The notes beneath the pieces are model-generated. The model was not told where the DNA came from. It saw only the letters and a program-made list of their open reading frames with translations, and searched no databases. From Streptomyces sp. 2131.1 (lineage in GTDB: Bacteria > Actinomycetota > Actinomycetes > Streptomycetales > Streptomycetaceae), in contig NZ_FNSY01000001.1 in NCBI RefSeq assembly GCF_900105515.1, forward strand, positions 5,506,001-5,570,000: a stretch of DNA of 64,000 nt, in the 5' to 3' direction. Within the stretch, counting starts at the first letter, position 1; each line of letters starts with the position of its first letter. A program made the translations under genes and the position numbers. This document shows, piece after piece, positions 6,909-15,697 of this stretch.

Positions 6909-8632
6909 CCGGCCGCATCGCCCCCGAGGAGCTGCGCAGCCACCAGTGGTACGGCACCGACGGGCTCCGCTCCTTCAGCCACCGCGCCCGCACCCGCCAG
7001 CTCGGCTACCTCCCCGAGGAGCACCTGGGCAAGCCGGTCGTCGCGATCCTCAACACCTGGTCGGACATCAACCCCTGCCACGTACACCTGCGCGACCGGG
7101 CGCAGGCCGTCAAGCGCGGGGTCTGGCAGGCGGGCGGTTTCCCGCTGGAGTTCCCGGTCTCCACGCTCTCGGAAACGTTCCAGAAGCCGACCCCGATGCT
7201 CTACCGCAACATGCTGGCGATGGAGACCGAGGAGCTGCTGCGCTCCTACCCCGTCGACGGGGCGGTGCTGCTCGGCGGCTGCGACAAGTCCACCCCGGCG
7301 CTGCTGATGGGCGCGGCCTCCGTCGACCTGCCGGCCGTCTTCGTACCGGCCGGGCCGATGCTGCCGGGGCACTGGCGCAACGAGGTCCTTGGCTCCGGCA
7401 CCGACATGTGGAAGTACTGGGACGACAAGCGCGCCGGGCTCATCGGCGACTGCGAGATGGGAGAGCTGGAGAACGGTCTCGCCCGCTCGCCCGGCCACTG
7501 CATGACCATGGGCACGGCGTCCACCCTGACCGCCGCCGCCGAAGCCCTCGGCGTCACCGTTCCCGGCGCCTCCTCCATCCCCGCCGTCGACTCCGGCCAC
7601 GACCGGATGGCCGCCGCCTCCGGGCTGCGGATCGTCGAACTGGTGTGGCGGCAGCGGAAGCTCTCGCGGATCCTCACGGCGGAGGCGTACGAGGACGCCG
7701 TCGCGACCGTCCTCGCGCTCGGCGGCTCCACCAACGCCGTCATCCACCTCATCGCCATGGCCGGCCGCTCCGGGATCAAGCTCACCCTCGACGACTTCGA
7801 CCGCATCGCCCGCACCGTCCCGGTCCTCGCCAACCTGCGCCCCGGCGGGAAGTACCTGATGGAGGACTTCCACTTCGCCGGCGGGCTCCCCGGCTTCCTC
7901 GCCCGGCTCACCGACGTCCTCCACCTGGACCGGCCCACCGTCTCCCACGACACTCTGCGCGAACAGCTCGACGGGGCGCTCGTGCACAACGACGACGTCA
8001 TACGGGAGCGCTCCAACCCCCTGGCGGACGAGGGCGGCGTGGCGGTGCTGCGCGGCAACCTCTGCCCGGACGGCGCCGTCATCAAGCACATCGCCGCCGA
8101 ACCGCAGCTGCTGCGGCACACCGGACCCGCGGTCGTCTTCGACGACTACAAGGAGATGCAGCGCACCATCAACGACCCGGCGCTCGCGCTCACCCCCGGC
8201 CATGTGCTGGTCCTGCGCAACGCGGGCCCCAAGGGCGGTCCCGGGATGCCCGAGTACGGCATGCTGCCGATCCCCGACTACCTGCTCAAGCAGGGTGTGC
8301 GCGACATGGTCCGGCTCTCCGACGCCCGGATGAGCGGCACCAGTTACGGCGCCTGCGTGCTGCACATCGCGCCCGAGTCGTACGTCGGCGGGCCCCTCGC
8401 CCTCGTACGCACCGGTGACCTCGTCACCCTGGACGTCGAGGCGCGGCTGCTGAACCTCGACGTGTCCGACGAGGAACTGGCCCGCCGCCGGGCCGAGTGG
8501 ACCCCGCCGCCCGTCCGGTACGAGCGCGGCTACCAGGCGCTCTACCAGGACCAGATCACCCAGGCCGACACCGGCTGCGACTTCGCCTTCCTGGCCCGGC
8601 CGGGAGAAGTGCCCGACCCGTACGCCGGCTGA
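6905..8632 (+). CDS. IlvD/Edd-family sugar-acid dehydratase (L-arabinonate dehydratase-like)
   Basis: A 575-residue Fe-S dehydratase that removes water from an aldonate to give a 2-keto-3-deoxy acid. Cluster cysteines are seen in NTWSDINPC (C58), GGCDKST (C126) and SPGHC (C199). This spacing matches the [2Fe-2S] enzyme L-arabinonate dehydratase as I remember it (59/127/200). The C-terminal RLSDARMSGTSYG block contains the family's active-site serine. The ATG at 6905 overlaps the previous stop (ATGA); a GTG at 6896 is the alternative. Together with the DapA-type enzyme and the dehydrogenase at 26 kb it would give a complete pentonate-to-alpha-ketoglutarate route. D-xylonate or D-galactonate are other possible substrates. 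Confidence 0.85.
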   Translation: MTGRIAPEELRSHQWYGTDGLRSFSHRARTRQLGYLPEEHLGKPVVAILNTWSDINPCHVHLRDRAQAVKRGVWQAGGFPLEFPVSTLSETFQKPTPMLYRNMLAMETEELLRSYPVDGAVLLGGCDKSTPALLMGAASVDLPAVFVPAGPMLPGHWRNEVLGSGTDMWKYWDDKRAGLIGDCEMGELENGLARSPGHCMTMGTASTLTAAAEALGVTVPGASSIPAVDSGHDRMAAASGLRIVELVWRQRKLSRILTAEAYEDAVATVLALGGSTNAVIHLIAMAGRSGIKLTLDDFDRIARTVPVLANLRPGGKYLMEDFHFAGGLPGFLARLTDVLHLDRPTVSHDTLREQLDGALVHNDDVIRERSNPLADEGGVAVLRGNLCPDGAVIKHIAAEPQLLRHTGPAVVFDDYKEMQRTINDPALALTPGHVLVLRNAGPKGGPGMPEYGMLPIPDYLLKQGVRDMVRLSDARMSGTSYGACVLHIAPESYVGGPLALVRTGDLVTLDVEARLLNLDVSDEELARRRAEWTPPPVRYERGYQALYQDQITQADTGCDFAFLARPGEVPDPYAG

Positions 8633-8662
8633 ACGGCCCCTCAGGAATTCCGGCGCCCCCTT

Positions 8663-8678
8663 GTTCGGTATATCGAAC
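8663..8678. promoter_or_regulatory. palindromic operator upstream of the sugar ABC operon
   Basis: GTTCGGTATATCGAAC has perfect GTTCG/CGAAC arms and agrees with the site before the semialdehyde dehydrogenase (GTTCAGAATACCGAAC) at 13 of 16 bases. It lies about 100 bases before the first permease gene. An 8-bp palindrome AAGCGCTT follows at 8689-8696, which could be a half-formed LacI-type site. Confidence 0.55.
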
Positions 8679-8779
8679 GCCATGCGGGAAGCGCTTGCGC
8701 ACTACACGCACCGCCCGGCTCCGCCCCGTACCACCTCCGCACCACCCGCACCCCCGTACAGAGAGAACGGAGACGTGTC

Positions 8780-9709
8780 ATGGCCCAAGCCTCCGCCGCG
8801 GCCACACCGCCCAAGGTGCCCCGGCGCCGCTCCGCGAGCCCCCGCCGGCTGCCGTATCTGCTGATCGCCCCCGCGGGGCTGCTGATGCTCGGCTTCATCG
8901 CCTACCCGGTGGTCAGCGTCTTCTACTACAGCCTGCAGAACTACAACGTCACCAAGCCCTGGCGGAACGGTTTCGCCGGCTTCGACAACTTCACCCGGAT
9001 CTTCACCGAGGACGACCAGTTCTGGACCACCCTCGGCTTCAGCGCCCAGTGGGTGATCGTCCAGGTCGCGCTCCAGCTCACCCTGGGGCTCGCGCTGGCC
9101 CTGATCGTCAACCAGACCTTCATCGGGCGCGGCATCTCCCGCGCCATGGTCTTCTCGCCGTGGGCCGTCTCCGGGGTGCTGACCAGCACCATCTGGATCC
9201 TGCTCTACAACTCCTCGACCGGTTTCAGCCGCTACCTCGCGGACGCCGGGATCGGGGAGTACGGCACCTCGGTGCTCTCCGACACCGGCACCGTCTTCTG
9301 GGCCGCGACCGTCGCCGAACTCTGGCGCGGGGTCCCCTTCTTCGCCATCCTCATCCTCGCCGACCTCCAGTCCGTCTCCAAGGAGCTGTACGAGGCGGCC
9401 TCCGTGGACGGCGCCGGACGGCTGCGGCAGTTCTTCCACATCACCCTGCCCCACCTGCGCGACGCGATCATCCTGTCCACGCTGCTGCGCGGCGTCTGGG
9501 AGTTCAACAACGTCGACCTCCTCTACACGCTCACCGGCGGCGGACCGGCCGGCGAGACCACCACCCTGCCGCTCTACGTCGCCAACACCGGCATCGAGGG
9601 CCACGACTTCGGCTACGCCTCCGCGCTCACCACCGTCGCCTTCGTGATCCTCCTCTTCTGCTCGATCGTCTATCTGCGCCTGAGCAAGTTCGGAGGCGAC
9701 CACAAGTGA
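8780..9709 (+). CDS. sugar ABC transporter permease (MalF-type)
   Basis: A 309-residue inner-membrane permease with six predicted membrane segments. It has a basic N-terminus (PPKVPRRRSASPRR), and the cytoplasmic EAA loop is seen as ELYEAASVDGAGRLRQFFHITLPHL near residue 215. It forms a heterodimer with the next gene and takes substrate from the lipoprotein encoded at 14.25 kb. The carbohydrate-uptake-1 family imports oligosaccharides. The substrate is probably an arabino- or galacturono-oligosaccharide judging from the neighbouring GH43 and pectinases. The gene ends in a GTGA overlap with its partner. Confidence 0.9.
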   Translation: MAQASAAATPPKVPRRRSASPRRLPYLLIAPAGLLMLGFIAYPVVSVFYYSLQNYNVTKPWRNGFAGFDNFTRIFTEDDQFWTTLGFSAQWVIVQVALQLTLGLALALIVNQTFIGRGISRAMVFSPWAVSGVLTSTIWILLYNSSTGFSRYLADAGIGEYGTSVLSDTGTVFWAATVAELWRGVPFFAILILADLQSVSKELYEAASVDGAGRLRQFFHITLPHLRDAIILSTLLRGVWEFNNVDLLYTLTGGGPAGETTTLPLYVANTGIEGHDFGYASALTTVAFVILLFCSIVYLRLSKFGGDHK

Positions 9710-10623
9710 CTGCCGCACTCGCCGAGAAGAACGGCACCCGTGCCGCACGGCCGGCCGCCCCCGAGGGCCCGCCGCCCGCCACGCCCCGCCGCAGGCCGGG
9801 ACGCGAACGCGCCTTCGACGACGTACCGCGCTGGCAGATCTACGTACCGCTGGGCATCTACCTGGTCTTCACGCTCGTCCCGTTCTACTGGATGTTCCTC
9901 TTCGCCGTCCGCCCCGCGGGCTCCACCTCGCTGGTGCCGTGGCCGATGACCGGGGAGCACTTCTCCAAGGTCTGGAACGAGCGCAGCTTCGCCGTCTTCT
10001 TCCAGAACAGCATGATCGTCGGCGTCTGCACCCTGGTCGCCACGACCCTCGTCGCACTGGCCGGCGGCTACGCTCTCGCCCGGTTCGACTTCAGGATCAA
10101 GAACGGCTTCATGCTGGCGCTGCTCTGCTCGCAGTTCATCCCCGGCGCGCTGATGCTCGTACCGCTCTTCGAGATCTTCAAGAACCTCCAGATGATCAAC
10201 TCGCTGGGGAGCGTGGTCATCGCCGAGACGGTCTTCCAGCTGCCGCTCTCCATCATCCTGATCAGCGGATTCATCAAGAACGTGCCGCCTTCGCTGGAGG
10301 AGGCCGCCTGGGTGGACGGCTGCTCGCGCTTCCGGGCCTTCTGCGCGGTCGTGCTGCCGCTGCTGCGCCCCGGGCTCATCGCCGTCGGCTCCTTCGCCTT
10401 CGTGCACAGCTGGAACCACTTCCTGTTCGCGCTGATGTTCCTCAGCGAGCAGGACAAGCAGACGATCCCGGTCGGCCTGAACACCCTGATCGGCGCGGAC
10501 AGCGTCGACCTGGGCGCGCTCGCCGCGGGCGGGGTGATCGCCGCGGTGCCCGTGGTGATCGTCTTCGCCTTCATCCAGAAGTGGCTGATCACCGGCTTCA
10601 GCGCCGGCGCCGTGAAGGGGTGA
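9706..10623 (+). CDS. sugar ABC transporter permease (MalG-type)
   Basis: A 305-residue permease with six membrane segments. It has a longer, Pro/Arg-rich cytoplasmic N-terminus (residues 1-45), and an EAA loop seen as SLEEAAWVDGCSRFRAFCAVVLP. The GTG start at 9706 shares bases with the previous stop, so translation is coupled. No ATP-binding subunit is encoded nearby. In Streptomyces such importers are usually energised by the shared ATPase MsiK encoded elsewhere, which is the likely case here. Confidence 0.9.
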   Translation: MTAALAEKNGTRAARPAAPEGPPPATPRRRPGRERAFDDVPRWQIYVPLGIYLVFTLVPFYWMFLFAVRPAGSTSLVPWPMTGEHFSKVWNERSFAVFFQNSMIVGVCTLVATTLVALAGGYALARFDFRIKNGFMLALLCSQFIPGALMLVPLFEIFKNLQMINSLGSVVIAETVFQLPLSIILISGFIKNVPPSLEEAAWVDGCSRFRAFCAVVLPLLRPGLIAVGSFAFVHSWNHFLFALMFLSEQDKQTIPVGLNTLIGADSVDLGALAAGGVIAAVPVVIVFAFIQKWLITGFSAGAVKG

Positions 10624-10628
10624 CGGAC

Positions 10629-11810
10629 ATGACCTCGCTGCCTCCCGTCGCCACCCCCGTCCCGATCGTCCTCGCGGGCGCCCGGGGCCACGGCCGCTGG
10701 CATCTCGCCAACATCCGCCGCCTCCAGCACCAGGGCCTCGTCCGGCTCGCCGGCATCTGCGAACTCACCCCGCTCGACGCCACCGAACTGGCCGCCTTCG
10801 CGGACGAACCCCCCGAGCAGTCGGCCGACTTCGGCGCCCTCCTGGACTCCACCGGGGCCCGCGCCGCAGTCGTCTGCACCCCCATCCAGACCCACACCGC
10901 CCTCGCCCTGACCGCCGCCGGGCGCGGCGTGCACCTCCTCCTGGAGAAGCCGCCCGCCGCCACCCGCGCCGACTTCGACCGCATCCTCGCCGGGGTGCGC
11001 GAGGCCGGCACCGCCTGCCAGGTGGGCTTCCAGTCCTTCGGCTCGCACGCCGTCCCCGCCATCCGGGAACTCGTCGCCACCGGGGCCATCGGCACCGTCC
11101 GGGGGTACGCCGCCGCCGGCGCCTGGGTCCGCGACGACGCCTACTACCGGCGGGCGCCCTGGGCCGGACGGCGCCGGATCGGGGACACCGACGTCGTCGA
11201 CGGCGTCCTCACCAACCCCCTCGCCCACGCCGTCGCCACCGCCCTCGCACTCGCCGGGACCACCACCGCCCGGGACATCGCGTCCATCGACACCGAACTC
11301 TTCCGCGCCCACGACATCGAGGCCGACGACACCTCCTGCGTACGCGTCACCCCCGTGTCCGGGCCACCCGTCACCGCCGCCGTCACCCTCTGCGCGGAGC
11401 AGGCGGGGGAGCCGTACGTCATCGTCCACGGCGACCGCGGCCGCATCACCTTCTGGTACAAGCAGGACCGCGTCCTCGTGCAGCGCGCGGGCCACGGCCC
11501 CCTGGAGACCGTGCACGGCCGCACCGACCTCCTGGAGAACCTGGTCGCCCACCTCACTCGGGGCGCCCCTCTCCTCGTACCGCCGGAGCACACCGGCGCG
11601 TTCATGGAGGTCGTCGAGGCCGTACGGACCGCGCCCGAACCGCGCCCCCTGCCGTCCGACGCCTGGCACACCGCCCCCGTGCCCGGCACCGGGGCCACCC
11701 GCCGCGTGGTGCGCGGCATCGACGCCCTCGTCGCGTCCGGCGCCGAGACGCTCGCCCTCTTCTCCGAACTCGGCGCCCCCTGGGCACTCAGCGAGGTGAC
11801 CTCCCCATGA
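10629..11810 (+). CDS. Gfo/Idh/MocA-family oxidoreductase
   Basis: A 393-residue NAD(P)-dependent sugar oxidoreductase. The N-terminal Rossmann fold reads VLAGARGHGRWHLANIRRL, CTPIQTHTALALTAAGRGVHLLLEKPPA carries the family's catalytic EKP lysine (about residue 108), and the C-terminal domain is alpha/beta. It begins 5 bases after the permease stop and overlaps the PmoA-like gene. Gfo/Idh enzymes paired with PmoA-like (DUF6807) proteins recur in sugar-uptake operons, where a sugar or inositol derivative is oxidised after import. The substrate is not evident. Confidence 0.88.
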   Translation: MTSLPPVATPVPIVLAGARGHGRWHLANIRRLQHQGLVRLAGICELTPLDATELAAFADEPPEQSADFGALLDSTGARAAVVCTPIQTHTALALTAAGRGVHLLLEKPPAATRADFDRILAGVREAGTACQVGFQSFGSHAVPAIRELVATGAIGTVRGYAAAGAWVRDDAYYRRAPWAGRRRIGDTDVVDGVLTNPLAHAVATALALAGTTTARDIASIDTELFRAHDIEADDTSCVRVTPVSGPPVTAAVTLCAEQAGEPYVIVHGDRGRITFWYKQDRVLVQRAGHGPLETVHGRTDLLENLVAHLTRGAPLLVPPEHTGAFMEVVEAVRTAPEPRPLPSDAWHTAPVPGTGATRRVVRGIDALVASGAETLALFSELGAPWALSEVTSP

Positions 11811-12634
11811 CGAACACCGCCCTGCTCAGCTGCGCCGGACGCCCCGTCGGCCGCTACACCTACCTCCCCGCCGACGCCGGACGCCCCTACCTCCACCCGG
11901 TCACCACCCTCGCCGGCACCCCCGTCACCGAGGAGCGCCCGGCCGACCACATCCACCACCTGGGCGCCTCCGTCGCCGTCCCGGACGTGTCCGGGCACAA
12001 CTTCTGGGGCGGCCGCACCTTCGTCCGGGGCCAGGGGCCCACCGTGCTCGACAACCACGGCACCCAACGCCACCTGGGCTGGAAGCTGTGCGACCCGGAC
12101 GGCTTCGTCGAGGAGATCGGCTGGGAGGCCGCCGGCGGCGAACTGCTGCGCGAGCACCGCACGGTGGCCGCCGCCGCGCTCTCGGACACCGCCTGGGCGC
12201 TCGACCTCTCCTTCTCGCTCACCAACCCCGGCCCGGCCGACCTGTCGATCGGCAGCCCCGCCACCAACGGCCGCCCCGGCGCCGGATACGGAGGCTTCTT
12301 CTGGCGCGCCCCCAAGGAGGCGTCCCCGCCCGACGTGTTCGGCCCGACGGCGGACGGCGAGGAGGCGGTGCACGGGCGGGCCGCCGACTGGGTCGCGCTC
12401 CGCGGCGACAACTGGTCGCTGGTCTTCGCCGGGGCGACCGAGGAGACCCGCCGCGACCCCTGGTTCGTGCGCACCACCGAGTACCCCGGTGTCGGCTCCT
12501 CCCTCGCCGCCGCCGAACGGCTGCCCGTCCCCGCCGGCGCCACCGTCGTCCGCCGCGTCGTCACCGTCGTCGCGGACGGCCGCCTCGACCGGGCCGGCGC
12601 CGCCGCCCTCGTCCGCCGGGCGGTGACCGCGTGA
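11807..12634 (+). CDS. PmoA-like (DUF6807) protein
   Basis: A 275-residue protein of the family misleadingly called 'methane oxygenase PmoA', which is unrelated to methane oxidation. Typical blocks are seen: RPYLHPVTTLAGTPVT near residue 25, the histidine-rich ERPADHIHHLGASVAVPDVSG at about 44-64, FWGGRTFVRG, and TNGRPGAGYGGFFWRAPKEA. Length is near the family norm. Members sit beside Gfo/Idh oxidoreductases and ABC sugar importers, as here, and may act on carbohydrate derivatives. The biochemical role is unproven. Starts and stops overlap both neighbours (ATGA/GTGA). Confidence 0.82.
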   Translation: MTNTALLSCAGRPVGRYTYLPADAGRPYLHPVTTLAGTPVTEERPADHIHHLGASVAVPDVSGHNFWGGRTFVRGQGPTVLDNHGTQRHLGWKLCDPDGFVEEIGWEAAGGELLREHRTVAAAALSDTAWALDLSFSLTNPGPADLSIGSPATNGRPGAGYGGFFWRAPKEASPPDVFGPTADGEEAVHGRAADWVALRGDNWSLVFAGATEETRRDPWFVRTTEYPGVGSSLAAAERLPVPAGATVVRRVVTVVADGRLDRAGAAALVRRAVTA

Positions 12635-14172
12635 ACGGCACCCGCCCCTGGACCGCCGACCTCGGTGACGGCACCTACCGCAACCCCGTGCTCAACGCGG
12701 ACTGGTCCGACCCCGACGTGATCCGCGTCGGCGACGACTTCTACCTCACCGCCTCCAGCTTCGGCCGCGCCCCCGGGCTGCCGCTGCTCCACTCCCGCGA
12801 CCTCGTCAACTGGACGCTGACCGGGCACGCCCTGGACCGCCTGGAGCCCGCCGCCGAGTTCGCCGCGCCCCGCCACGACCGCGGGGTGTGGGCGCCCTCG
12901 CTGCGCCACCACGACGGCCGGTTCTGGATCTTCTGGGGCGACCCCGACCACGGCATCCGTCAGATCAGCGCCGAGGACATCCGGGGCCCCTGGACCGCGC
13001 CGCACCTGGTGAAGGCCGGGCGAGGGCTGATCGACCCGTGCCCGCTGTGGGACGAGGAGACCGGCGAGGCGTACCTCGTGCACGCCTGGGCCAAGTCCCG
13101 CTCCGGCATCAAGAACCGGCTCACCGGACACCGGATGAGCCCCGACGGGCGGGAACTCCTCGACGAGGGCAAGACCCTGGTCGACGCCGACACGATCCCC
13201 GGCTGGTTCACCCTGGAGGGCCCCAAGCTCCACCGGCGCGACGGCGAGTTCTGGATCCTCGCCCCGGCGGGCGGGGTCGCGACGGGCTGGCAGGGCGCGT
13301 TCCGCTCCCGCGACTTCTTCGGTCCGTACGAGGAGCGCGTCGTCCTCGCCCAGGGCCGGACCGGCGTCAACGGCCCGCACCAGGGCGCCTGGGTGGACAC
13401 CCCGGCCGGCGAGGACTGGTTCCTGCACTTCCAGGAGCGCGGGGCGTACGGCCGGGTGGTGCATCTCCAGCCGATGCACTGGGACGACGAGGGCTGGCCG
13501 GTCGTCGGGGACGCCGGCGAACCCGTCGCCACGCACCGCAGGCCCGCCCTGCCCGCTCAGCCCGTCGAGGCCCCGGCCTGCGACGACAGCTTCCCGGGCG
13601 GCCGGTACGGCAGGCAGTGGCAGTGGACGGCGAACCCGCGCCCCGGGTGGACCGTCGAGCACGCCGGGGACGGGCTGCGGCTGAGCTGCGTACCGGCCCA
13701 GGACGCGCACGACCTGAGGCTCCTGCCCCACGTACTGGTCCAGCGGCTGCCCGCCGAGACGTTCACCGCCGAGGTCGAACTCGCGCTGGACAGCGAGGCG
13801 CCCGGCGCGAAGGCGGGACTCGCCGTGCTCGGGGACGCCTACTCCTGGATCGGCCTCGAACGGCACGCCGACGGCGGGGTGCGGCTCGTGCACCGCTTCG
13901 CCGAGGCGTCCGCCACCGCCGAGCGCGACGCCGGGCACGGGAGGCCGGCGCCCTCGGGCACGGCGCGGCTGCGGATCGAGGTGGCCCCGGGCGCCCGCTG
14001 CCGCTTCCTCGCGGACACCGGGGACGGCGCCGGATTCACGCCCTCCGGACAGGTCTTCGCCGCCACCCCGTGGCGCTGGGTCGGCGCACTGCTCGGGCTG
14101 TTCGCCACCGCGCCGCCCGGGGCGGGCCCGACCGGGGCCGCCCGCTTCACCCGCTTCCACGTCACCGCGTAA
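12631..14172 (+). CDS. GH43-family glycosidase (beta-xylosidase/alpha-L-arabinofuranosidase type)
   Basis: A 513-residue cytoplasmic enzyme (no signal peptide). The five-bladed propeller comes first: NPVLNADWSDPDVIRVGDDFYL holds the general base Asp, GLIDPCPLWDE the pKa-modulating Asp, and WFTLEGPKL the general acid Glu. A C-terminal beta-sandwich (residues about 310-513), as in GH43 beta-xylosidases, follows from DDSFPGGRYGRQWQW. It would release arabinose or xylose from imported oligosaccharides inside the cell. GTG 12631 overlaps the previous stop (GTGA). The precise subfamily and sugar cannot be fixed by eye. Confidence 0.88.
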   Translation: MNGTRPWTADLGDGTYRNPVLNADWSDPDVIRVGDDFYLTASSFGRAPGLPLLHSRDLVNWTLTGHALDRLEPAAEFAAPRHDRGVWAPSLRHHDGRFWIFWGDPDHGIRQISAEDIRGPWTAPHLVKAGRGLIDPCPLWDEETGEAYLVHAWAKSRSGIKNRLTGHRMSPDGRELLDEGKTLVDADTIPGWFTLEGPKLHRRDGEFWILAPAGGVATGWQGAFRSRDFFGPYEERVVLAQGRTGVNGPHQGAWVDTPAGEDWFLHFQERGAYGRVVHLQPMHWDDEGWPVVGDAGEPVATHRRPALPAQPVEAPACDDSFPGGRYGRQWQWTANPRPGWTVEHAGDGLRLSCVPAQDAHDLRLLPHVLVQRLPAETFTAEVELALDSEAPGAKAGLAVLGDAYSWIGLERHADGGVRLVHRFAEASATAERDAGHGRPAPSGTARLRIEVAPGARCRFLADTGDGAGFTPSGQVFAATPWRWVGALLGLFATAPPGAGPTGAARFTRFHVTA

Positions 14173-14250
14173 CAGCCGGCCGGGTCACCGGCCACCGGAA
14201 CCCCCCATGCACGCGTACGAACCGAGAGAACCGAGAGAGAAGAGCCGATC

Positions 14251-15585
14251 ATGAACATCTCGAAGACGCAGCGGGGGCGCGCCACGGCCGCCGTCTCCCT
14301 CGCGGCGGTGCTCGCCCTGACCGCGACCGCGTGCGGCGACGACGGCAGCGACAGCGGCAAGGAGGGCAGCGGCAAGGGCGAGATCACCTTCTGGGACAAC
14401 AACGGCGGTCCGCGCACCGCCGTCTGGAAGGAGATCATCCAGGACTTCGAGAAGAAGTACCCGGACATCAAGGTCAAGTACGTGCCCATCCCGATCGCCG
14501 ACGTGCAGTCCAAATACGACACGGCCATCGCGGGCGGCGGGCTGCCGGACGTCGGCGGCGTCGGCACCGCCTACCTGGCCAACATGGTCTCGCAGGAGGC
14601 CCTGACCCCGCTGAACGACCGGATCAAGGACTCCTCGCTGAACGGCAAGCTCGTCGAGGGCATGGTCGAGAGCGTCAAGGACGCCGCAGGACGCGGCGAC
14701 GAGATGTACACCGTGCCGACCTCCGCGAACAACGGCGCGCTCTGGTACCGGACCGACCTCTTCGAGGCGGCGGGCCTCGACGCGCCCACCACCTGGGCCA
14801 AGTTCTACAAGGCGGCCGAGAAGCTGACGGACTCCGACCACAACAAGTTCGGCTACACCATCCGCGGCGGCGCCGGCTCCATCGCCCAGGCCCTCGACGC
14901 TGCGTACGGGCAGTCGGGCATCACCGAGTTCTGGAACGGCGACAAGACCACCCTCAACGACCCGAAGAACGTGGCGGCGCTGGAGAAGTACGTCGCCCTC
15001 TACAAGAAGACGACGCCCTCCGCCGACGTCAACAACGACTTCACCAAGATGGTCGCGCAGTTCGACACCGGCACCATCGGCATGCTCAGCCACAACCTCG
15101 GCTCCTACCAGGACCACCTGAAGGCCCTCGGCAAGGACAAGTTCGCCGGTGTGCCCAACCCGATCGGCGACGGCGGCACCCGTGTCCAGGTCTCCAACCC
15201 GGTCGACGGCCTCGGCCTGTTCCGGTCGAGCAAGAACAAGACGGCCGCCTGGAAGTTCATCGAGTTCGCCGCCTCCCACGAGTCCAACAGCAAGTGGAAC
15301 GAGTCCGCGGGTGCCATCCCGGCCAACACCGAGGCCGCCAAGGACCCGTGGATCAGCGAGGCGGCCCCGACCGAACTCGCCGCGAAGGCCCTCACCGACG
15401 GCTCCACCAAGATCGTGCAGCTGCCGTACTACCTGCCCGACTGGAACAACATCAGCAAGGCCGACAACGAGCCCGAGTTCCAGAAGCTGCTGCTCGGCAA
15501 GACCACGGCCAAGGACTTCCTGGACAAGATGGCCGACGAGCTGAACAAGGCCCAGAAGGAGTGGAAGGAGATCGGCAACGGCTGA
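14251..15585 (+). CDS. sugar ABC transporter substrate-binding lipoprotein
   Basis: A 444-residue secreted lipoprotein. It has a basic n-region (KTQRGR), a hydrophobic core and the lipobox ending TATAC (Cys28), then a Gly/Ser/Asp linker and the mature type-1 extracellular solute-binding fold (EITFWDNNGGP..., VPIPIADVQSKYDTAIAGGGLPDV). It delivers sugars to the permeases at 8.8-10.6 kb. It is separated from GH43 by 78 bases holding a direct repeat ACCGAGAGA and a purine-rich ribosome-binding site. Placing the binding protein after the enzymes rather than before the permeases is slightly unusual. Confidence 0.92.
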   Translation: MNISKTQRGRATAAVSLAAVLALTATACGDDGSDSGKEGSGKGEITFWDNNGGPRTAVWKEIIQDFEKKYPDIKVKYVPIPIADVQSKYDTAIAGGGLPDVGGVGTAYLANMVSQEALTPLNDRIKDSSLNGKLVEGMVESVKDAAGRGDEMYTVPTSANNGALWYRTDLFEAAGLDAPTTWAKFYKAAEKLTDSDHNKFGYTIRGGAGSIAQALDAAYGQSGITEFWNGDKTTLNDPKNVAALEKYVALYKKTTPSADVNNDFTKMVAQFDTGTIGMLSHNLGSYQDHLKALGKDKFAGVPNPIGDGGTRVQVSNPVDGLGLFRSSKNKTAAWKFIEFAASHESNSKWNESAGAIPANTEAAKDPWISEAAPTELAAKALTDGSTKIVQLPYYLPDWNNISKADNEPEFQKLLLGKTTAKDFLDKMADELNKAQKEWKEIGNG

Positions 15586-15697
15586 TCCGGCCCCTGCCGG
15601 CGCGGGGCCGGCGGCGGGACCCGTCGTGCGGACGGCCCGCCCCGCCCCACCGCCCCTGCCCTCCTGCGTACCCGCCCACGAGAGAGGCAGTTCCACC

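Noticed and set aside
8686..8700. LacI-type operator around AAGCGCTT before the ABC operon
   Set aside because: Only the central 8 bases are symmetric and no LacI-family gene is nearby; noted but not called separately.
11807..12634. methane monooxygenase-type PmoA
   Set aside because: Family name only; the protein lacks membrane helices and copper ligands and sits in a sugar operon.
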